Source: Baffinella frigidus (Eukaryota; Cryptophyceae; Cryptomonadales; Baffinellaceae). Taken from it: a stretch of DNA of 13,284 bases. A program made the position numbers and the translations under genes. The DNA lies in assembly GCA_026770585.1 (NCBI GenBank), contig MU646973.1, forward strand, positions 179,681-192,964, written 5' to 3'. Under the pieces are notes generated by a model. It searched no databases. It was not told where the DNA came from and was given only the letters and a program-made list of their open reading frames with translations. Below, piece after piece: positions 6,804 through 11,125 of the stretch. Within the stretch, counting starts at the first letter, position 1; each line of letters starts with the position of its first letter.

Positions 6804-6842
6804 GAAACAAAAAAACCTTCGTAGCTCGCAGTGTGGAGGGGA

Positions 6843-7110
6843 GCGGACAACCTGCGAGGTCCACTTTAATAGATTCCGACGCCTTCGCGAAGCAATAATG
6901 GCTCCAAGCCCCGTACAAATTTTGTATGGGACACGACCATGGACACGACCGTGAAGTCGTTTACATGTCCACTAAGGGCATTTTAGGGTCGTGTCCAATG
7001 TTTGGTACAAAATTTGTACCAGGGCTTGGAGCCATTAATAATGGCCCATTATTGCTTCGCGAAGGCGTTGTGAACTATGAACTTAGTCACAACCTGCGAG
7101 GGCGATTTAG
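6843..7110. repeat. Large imperfect foldback
   Basis: The left arm 6878-6939 and right arm 6985-7068 are inverted repeats (GCCTTCGCGAAGCAATAATGG, GCTCCAAGCC, TACAAATTTTGTA and GGACACGACC blocks). The right arm carries an extra ~18 bp (TTAATAATGGCC type). The arms are flanked by direct repeats of ACAACCTGCGAGG (about 6848 and 7090). Looks like a non-autonomous transposon. Confidence 0.7.
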
Positions 7111-7192
7111 TGACCACCAACTTGGCACCAAGTAGACTTCGCGTTTTGTCAACCTCCTAGCTCTGACCCACTTAGTTTACAGATCAAGGTTT

Positions 7193-7537
7193 AAAGTTTA
7201 GGGGTTGGGGTTTAGGGTTTAGGGTTTAAGGTTGAGAGTTGAGGGTTGAGGGTAAAGGGTGAAGGGTGAAGGGTGAAGGGTGAAGGGTGAAGGGTGCAGG
7301 GTGTATGGTGTCTACAGGGTGTAAGGCTCATGTTGTAGGGTTTGGGGTTGAGGGTTGAAAGATGAGGGTTAAGGGTGCAGGGTTCAGCCTTCAGGGTTCA
7401 GGGTTTGAGGTTTAGGGTTCAGGGTTTCGGGTTTGGTGTTTAGGGTTTAAAGGATAGGGTTCAGGGTTTAGTTATGGTTTATGGTTCATGGCTTATGGTT
7501 TATGGTTTATGGTTTATGGTTTATAGTTTATTGTTTA
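7193..7537. repeat. Degenerate telomere-like array
   Basis: TTTAGGG units shade into TGAAGGG, TTCAGGG and finally TTTATGG runs (about 7466-7530). The strand reads TTTAGGG on +, so C-rich on -. No convincing exon was found flanking it. Confidence 0.8.
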
Positions 7538-7832
7538 GGCCAATCAACGACTTTCAGATATTTTGAACCGAAACAAATCATCATCGAAAACGCAACGCTC
7601 TACTTTAACTTTATTCGAGACCGTGACTCTTTTGAAGCTCGTAAAGGATTCATATCGAAACGTTGCGCTTATTACGTCGCGTTTTCGTCTTCCGTCCATC
7701 AACACAATTCAATTCAAAACGCGACGTTTCATTAACGTTTACAAAATTCGAGCTCCAAAACGTTTGAGCGCCACTTAACCACATCTGAATTGCGAATTTT
7801 GTAATTTAGATCACACATAGATTCTAGACTTG
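7538..7832. other. AT-rich stretch without a supported gene
   Basis: Distinctly lower GC than its surroundings, with repeated AACGCAACG / AACGTTGCG / AAACGCGACG motifs. Two overlapping frames are open for 70-80 codons, but neither has recognisable domains, and part of one lies in the telomere-like array. I see no gene here. Confidence 0.4.
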
Positions 7833-7912
7833 GAGTTTAGGGTTCAGGGTTTAAGGTGCAGTGTTCAGTGTTCAGTGTTCAGTGTTCGTTTTAGGGTTTA
7901 GGGTTTACAGGT
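7833..7912. repeat. Short telomere-like array with TTCAGTG units
   Basis: TTTAGGG/TTCAGGG followed by four GTTCAGT units and again TTTAGGG. The following 7913-8167 contains nothing I recognise. Confidence 0.7.
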
Positions 7913-8167
7913 CAGGGTTGCGTCAAGAAGTGAGAGTGCCTAGAATCCTGACTTTACACAGCCTCCTCGCGGGGGAATACATTGCCGATGGAAAGTCAAT
8001 TTCTGCCTGCTAAGTTGACCGGGACCTATCCCGAGTACTGCAAGCTCTTTTGGGGGTGGAGGTGCAGGTGTCTATCCCGATGACCTTTTCGGAGGTGCGT
8101 CTTCCTAGCTCGTGGTGCTCATCCCCGTGTTTTAGCTTTGTCTCAATCTATTTTGGTTTACCAATTT

Positions 8168-8290
8168 GGTGAGCCTGGGCTCTTTTCCGCTCCAAAGTCG
8201 ACGAATTTGTGCGGCAAACCCAGCATGTAAACTTGAGAACAGCCTCTCAGCCAACCCGAGTGAGGCAGAGCTAGTCTTCCTGTACATTTA
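8168..8290. repeat. Diverged dispersed repeat, copy 3
   Basis: GGTGAGCCTGGGCTCTT and GTAAACTTGAGAACAG align with 1448-1512, and GAGGCAGAGCTAG aligns with the block at about 1343-1355. The order of blocks differs, so this is a rearranged or very old copy. Confidence 0.4.
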
Positions 8291-8412
8291 CATGCATACG
8301 ATATCCCTCCACGGGCCCTGGCTCAACAATGCACTGCTGGAGTCCTAGCACCTTCGGCACTGCTTTGAGTTGTGGGAGCAGCCCCGCCACACACGCGCAT
8401 CAAGTTATTGTG

Positions 8413-8517
8413 TATCCCTTAAGCGGCCAGGGGGTCTTAAAAGACCCACGCCAGGTCCTAGGCAGGTCCTAGGGCCCTACGGTAGGGCGTATGAGCCTAC
8501 TGGCCACTTAAGGGATA
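8413..8517. mobile_element. Second MITE family (TCCCTTAAG ends), copy 1
   Basis: TATCCCTTAAGCGGCCAG (8413-8430) and CTGGCCACTTAAGGGATA (8500-8517) are near-exact terminal inverted repeats. The interior CCTAGGCAGGTCCTAGGGCC and CCCTACGGTAGGG are shared with 10281-10380. TA at both ends suggests a TA target site. Confidence 0.8.
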
Positions 8518-8564
8518 GAGGCGGTAGGGCGTATGAGCCTACTGGCCACTTAAGGGATAGAGGC
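8481..8564. repeat. Perfect 42-bp tandem duplication
   Basis: 8481-8522 and 8523-8564 are identical. The unit is the right end of the MITE plus 5 bp of flank, so the duplication arose after insertion and looks recent. Confidence 0.85.
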
Positions 8565-8626
8565 CGAAGTTGATACCCACACGGCCGCCATGCACCCCCC
8601 CCACGCAGGCTACTACTGCAAAGCCA

Positions 8627-8715
8627 CATGGGACTGCTCAAATTCTTGGCTCCAAAGTAGCGGACACCAGAGAGTCCGCTACTTTTTGAGACTTCCCCTG
8701 TGGGGAAGTCCCATG
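8627..8715. repeat. Compound palindrome (three stems)
   Basis: The outer stem CATGGGACT (8627-8635)/AGTCCCATG (8707-8715) encloses a perfect 12-bp hairpin (AAAGTAGCGGAC 8654-8665 / GTCCGCTACTTT 8674-8685) and a perfect 9-bp hairpin with a TGT loop (GACTTCCCC 8689-8697 / GGGGAAGTC 8702-8710). It abuts a short TTTAGGG array and lies just downstream of the - strand ankyrin gene. Confidence 0.7.
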
Positions 8716-8742
8716 GGTTTAGGTTTAGGGTTTAGGGTTTAG
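8716..8742. repeat. Short TTTAGGG array at the 3' end of the ankyrin gene
   Basis: About four TTTAGGG-like units read C-rich on the coding (-) strand. They encode the last residues (ELNPKP) and the stop of the ankyrin frame. Confidence 0.8.
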
Positions 8743-9180
8743 TTCCTGGTCGTTTTGCTCGCCTCCTTGTGCATTGACGTCAGCGCCGAGGTCCAGCAGC
8801 TGCTGCACTATGGCGTCGTGGCCTGGCTCACTGGCGGTGAGCAAAACCGTGTCTCCTGAGTTTGTCTTGAGGTTGAAATCTGCTCCGTTGTCGAGCAGCA
8901 GCTGGAACATGTCACCGTGGCCAGGCTCTGCGGCGCAATGCAGCGGCGTGGCCCCGTCATTTGCGGCCTGGGTGTTGACGCCAGCGCCGTGGTCCAGCAG
9001 CAAACGCACGATGCCACCGTGCCTCTGAAGTACGGCAATGTGCAATGCCGTGTGCCCAGTCGGATTTTCCTCCTCGACATCGGCGCCGTCCTCGAGGAGC
9101 CGCAGCACCTCTGCTGTCTTGCCTAGCATTGCGGCATCCCAAAGCGCCGGGTTGGGAGGCCCCCAAAAGCCCGCGTTCAT
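8725..9180 (-). CDS. Ankyrin-repeat protein, 151 aa, 3' end in telomere-like repeat
   Basis: The start is taken at ATG 9180 (MNAGFWGPPNPALWDAA), since the earlier ATG at 9267 lies in a dispersed repeat copied at 11747-11872. Four ankyrin units are visible: an N-cap (about 9-39), then 40-73, 74-107 and 108-138, with the TALHIA/TPLHCA...LLLDxGAxVN pattern. After residue 138 the frame leaves the ankyrin consensus, and its last six residues and TAA come from the CCCTAAA repeat. The gene is therefore either truncated by the repeat or enters an intron, though no good GT donor was found. It lacks the C-terminal tail of the 5337-6182 paralogue. It may be a pseudogene or a short functional member. Confidence 0.75.
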   Translation of the reverse strand: MNAGFWGPPNPALWDAAMLGKTAEVLRLLEDGADVEEENPTGHTALHIAVLQRHGGIVRLLLDHGAGVNTQAANDGATPLHCAAEPGHGDMFQLLLDNGADFNLKTNSGDTVLLTASEPGHDAIVQQLLDLGADVNAQGGEQNDQELNPKP

Positions 9181-9211
9181 GGGAGGCCACGAAAGGTCAC
9201 AACGAATTGAT

Positions 9212-9336
9212 TTTGGTGCTTTGGTGCTTTTATTTACACTCACATCGAAGGCCACAGCCCACCTCACTCTTGAGGAGTTGGGAGTAATCTACGGGTGAGC
9301 TCCCCGGTCCTATCCACTTGGACTGGACCGAGCCCC
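9212..9336 (+). repeat. Mobile repeat R, copy 1 (inverted relative to copy 2)
   Basis: About 125 bp, nearly identical to the reverse complement of 11747-11872. It lies directly upstream of the - strand ankyrin gene. On that strand it carries GTAAATAAAAG, a TATA-like box about 50 nt before the ATG. It also gives the open frame ending HLTLEELGVIYG, seen in both copies, but with no evidence of being coding. Confidence 0.8.
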
Positions 9337-9462
9337 CTTTTCTTGCACCCTTTTCCTTATCTTGAAAAAAAAAAAGGCCTGTAGAGCGATGTCGTCGATT
9401 TGATGGAGTCAGTTTCTGGGGTTGACCTAAAAATCTAAGAAATTAATTTGACCAGTTTGGCA

Positions 9463-9536
9463 ACCTACGGTAGGCAACCTGTAGGGACATAGGGGGGTTC
9501 CTTCTAACGGAAATTCGGGCATTTCCTGCCCGAAAT
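9463..9536. repeat. Fragment of dispersed repeat D plus hairpin
   Basis: ACCTACGGTAGGCAACCTG and GGGGGGTTC match the interior of 11893-12027. It is followed by an AATTCGGGCA/TGCCCGAAATT hairpin (9511-9536). The rest of 9337-9740 has short ACCTAAAGG repeats and no supported gene. Confidence 0.55.
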
Positions 9537-9740
9537 TGCCCTCGTAGCCCGCTGTGGACCTGTGGAAAAGAACCTAACGGACCTAAAGGACCGGGAGGCT
9601 TGATGTGATCCGAAAGGAAGCACGGCTTTTCTGCAGAACCAGTTCCAGTGTCCGCCCATGATGGGAGCTCGAAAAACCTCAAGTACCTAAAGGACCTAAA
9701 GGACCTTAATGGCATAGCCGACTCCGGGGAATCTGTTCCG

Positions 9741-9838
9741 TACAGAGGTGCCTAGCTCATAAGAAAACGCCCCACCCCTAGGACCATCGTAGGACCCTAT
9801 GGTCTTAGGGGAGGAAGCGGTTTCTTATGAGCGAGGTA
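9741..9838. mobile_element. 121-bp MITE family, shortened copy
   Basis: TACAGAGGTGCC to GCGAGGTA. The interior is shortened and the last bases are replaced by the start of the next copy, so the two elements are fused end to end. Confidence 0.75.
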
Positions 9839-9957
9839 CAGGGGTACCTCGATCATAAGAAACCGCCCCCCCCTAGGACCCTACAGTAGGACCGTGCCTA
9901 GGGTCCGATGGTGATCGGGGGGGGGGGGCAGTTTCTTATGAGCGAGGTACCCCTGTA
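9837..9957. mobile_element. 121-bp MITE, full-length copy
   Basis: Complete TIRs and standard length. It begins inside the right end of the preceding copy (9741-9838). The following 9958-10230 contains no recognised gene or repeat. Confidence 0.85.
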
Positions 9958-10230
9958 CCCCTGTATGCGGGGTGCTCGGGACGCAGCGCAGAGAGGTCCC
10001 TGCGAGAACGCTGCGTGAGAGAAGGGGAAGCGGCAAATGAGCCATCAACCACACAAAACTAGTGGATAGTCTCATAAGTACTGTTTTATTATTCAAAAAA
10101 TGAAACTTCTTTGGGGTACCAGTAGGCCTTGATCCACTGTACATGGATCTCTGGGTTACAAGAACCCATTACTTACATGTGAGAACCCGCACCGGATTTG
10201 AGGCTTGCGTGTTCTTAATTTGCCGAGTCA

Positions 10231-10279
10231 GGCCCTATGGTGGTCCTCTAGGGGGGGGGCGGTTTCTTATGAGCGAGGT
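10231..10279. mobile_element. 121-bp MITE family, right half only
   Basis: GCCCTATGGTGGTCC, a G run and GGTTTCTTATGAGCGAGG, cut off exactly where the second MITE family begins, which suggests that the latter inserted into its end. Confidence 0.7.
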
Positions 10280-10280
10280 G

Positions 10281-10380
10281 TCCCTTAAGTGACCAACGGG
10301 CGAATAATCGCCCGTGGAAGCCCTAGGCAGGTCCTAGGGCCCTACGGTAGGGCGTATGAGCCTACTGGTCACTTAAGGGA
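10281..10380. mobile_element. Second MITE family, copy 2
   Basis: TCCCTTAAGTGACCA (10281-10295) and TGGTCACTTAAGGGA (10366-10380) are exact inverted repeats. The interior matches 8413-8517, and a CGGGCGA/TCGCCCG hairpin replaces the left interior. Confidence 0.85.
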
Positions 10381-10424
10381 TATCTGTACCCCAGGATCCT
10401 GGGGAGGTGCGATCCCGAGGGAGT

Positions 10425-10572
10425 GCTGACGCCACGGCAGCATCTTTTAGGTCCTTTAGGTTTTAATTTCTCCCAACATATGCCAACGACACGCCGTTCC
10501 GTAGAAGGGATCTGCAGACGAGAGGGAAGCGTGCGTTTGATCCGGATCGAAACCAACATGCCCACCATGTAC
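10425..10572. repeat. Segmental duplication, copy 1 (interrupted by MITE)
   Basis: 10425-10440 and 10519-10572 match 10712-10785 almost exactly (GCTGACGCCACGGCAG; GCGTGCGTTTGATCCGGATC; CATGCCCA). Copy 2 lacks the ~78 bp between the two blocks. A MITE starts at the TA where copy 2 continues with other sequence. Confidence 0.75.
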
Positions 10573-10652
10573 AGGGGTACCTCGCTCATAAGAAACGCCC
10601 CCCCCCTAGGACCCTACAGTAGGACCACGCTTAGGGTCCTATGGTGATCGGG
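10570..10652. mobile_element. 121-bp MITE family, left two thirds
   Basis: Intact left TIR TACAGGGGTACCTCG and centre, but the right TIR is missing after GGTGATCGGG. It is inserted at a TA that is unoccupied in the duplicate at 10784. Confidence 0.75.
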
Positions 10653-10711
10653 CGTATTGCAGCGGGCTCCCGCCATCGTCGCTCGTAGCGGACACGACCT
10701 TAAGGAGAAGG

Positions 10712-10785
10712 GCTGACGCCACGGCAGCAGCGAGAGGGAAGCGTGCGTTTGATCCGGATCGAAACCAACATGCCCATCATGTACA
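10712..10785. repeat. Segmental duplication, copy 2
   Basis: See 10425-10572. It retains the unoccupied target (CATCATGTACATGG). Confidence 0.75.
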
Positions 10786-10818
10786 TGGAGCCCCTTCCGC
10801 GAAGACCACGTGTATGAC

Positions 10819-10939
10819 TACAGGGGTACCTCGATCATAAGAAACGCCCCCCCCCTAGGACCCTACAGTAGGACCATGCCTAGGGTCCTATGGTGGTCCT
10901 AGGGGGGGGACGGTTTCTTATGAGCGAGGTACCCCTGTA
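10819..10939. mobile_element. 121-bp MITE, full-length copy
   Basis: Complete TIRs TACAGGGGTACCTCG/CGAGGTACCCCTGTA and a strong central palindrome (CCTAGGACCCTACAGTAGGA). Little diverged from 9837-9957. Confidence 0.88.
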
Positions 10940-10990
10940 GGTCTCTCTTAGTCGGGAACGGCGACTCAACGAGTGTTTACATTGAAGGCA

Positions 10991-11004
10991 TCTCTCTCTC
11001 TCTC

Positions 11005-11061
<57 letters not shown>

Positions 11062-11066
11062 CTCTC
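10991..11066. repeat. (CT)n/(CG)n microsatellite
   Basis: About 55 bp of CT with one interruption, then CG repeats (about 11046-11061), then CTCTC. The CG tract could adopt Z-DNA and the CT tract a triplex. It lies directly downstream of the stop of the - strand gene. Confidence 0.9.
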
Positions 11067-11074
11067 AGTAGGAA

Positions 11075-11125
11075 CTAAACGGCAGCCACAACCTCCTCCT
11101 CAGAGGCGCAATCAACCACCACCAC
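11075..11125 (-). CDS. Last exon of the - strand gene
   Basis: 51 bp: VVVVDCASEEEVVAAV then TAG (11077-11075). The acceptor is CCCTAAACCCAG|GTGG, immediately after the repeat. The stop is 9 bp from the CG/CT microsatellite. Confidence 0.7.
   Translation of the reverse strand: MVVVDCASEEEVVAAV

Noticed and set aside
7481-7778. Two overlapping + strand frames of 71-84 codons
   Set aside because: One begins in the TTTATGG repeat; no domain or splice pattern is seen in either, and the stretch is AT-rich unlike the supported genes.
8774-9298. Plus-strand frames antisense to the ankyrin gene, including the HLTLEELGVIYG end
   Set aside because: Antisense shadows plus the dispersed repeat R; the shared peptide reflects DNA-level identity of two repeat copies.
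9443-10144. Minus-strand frames at 9443-9715 and 9881-10144
   Set aside because: They cover repeat fragments, ACCTAAAGG repeats and a MITE, with no domain.
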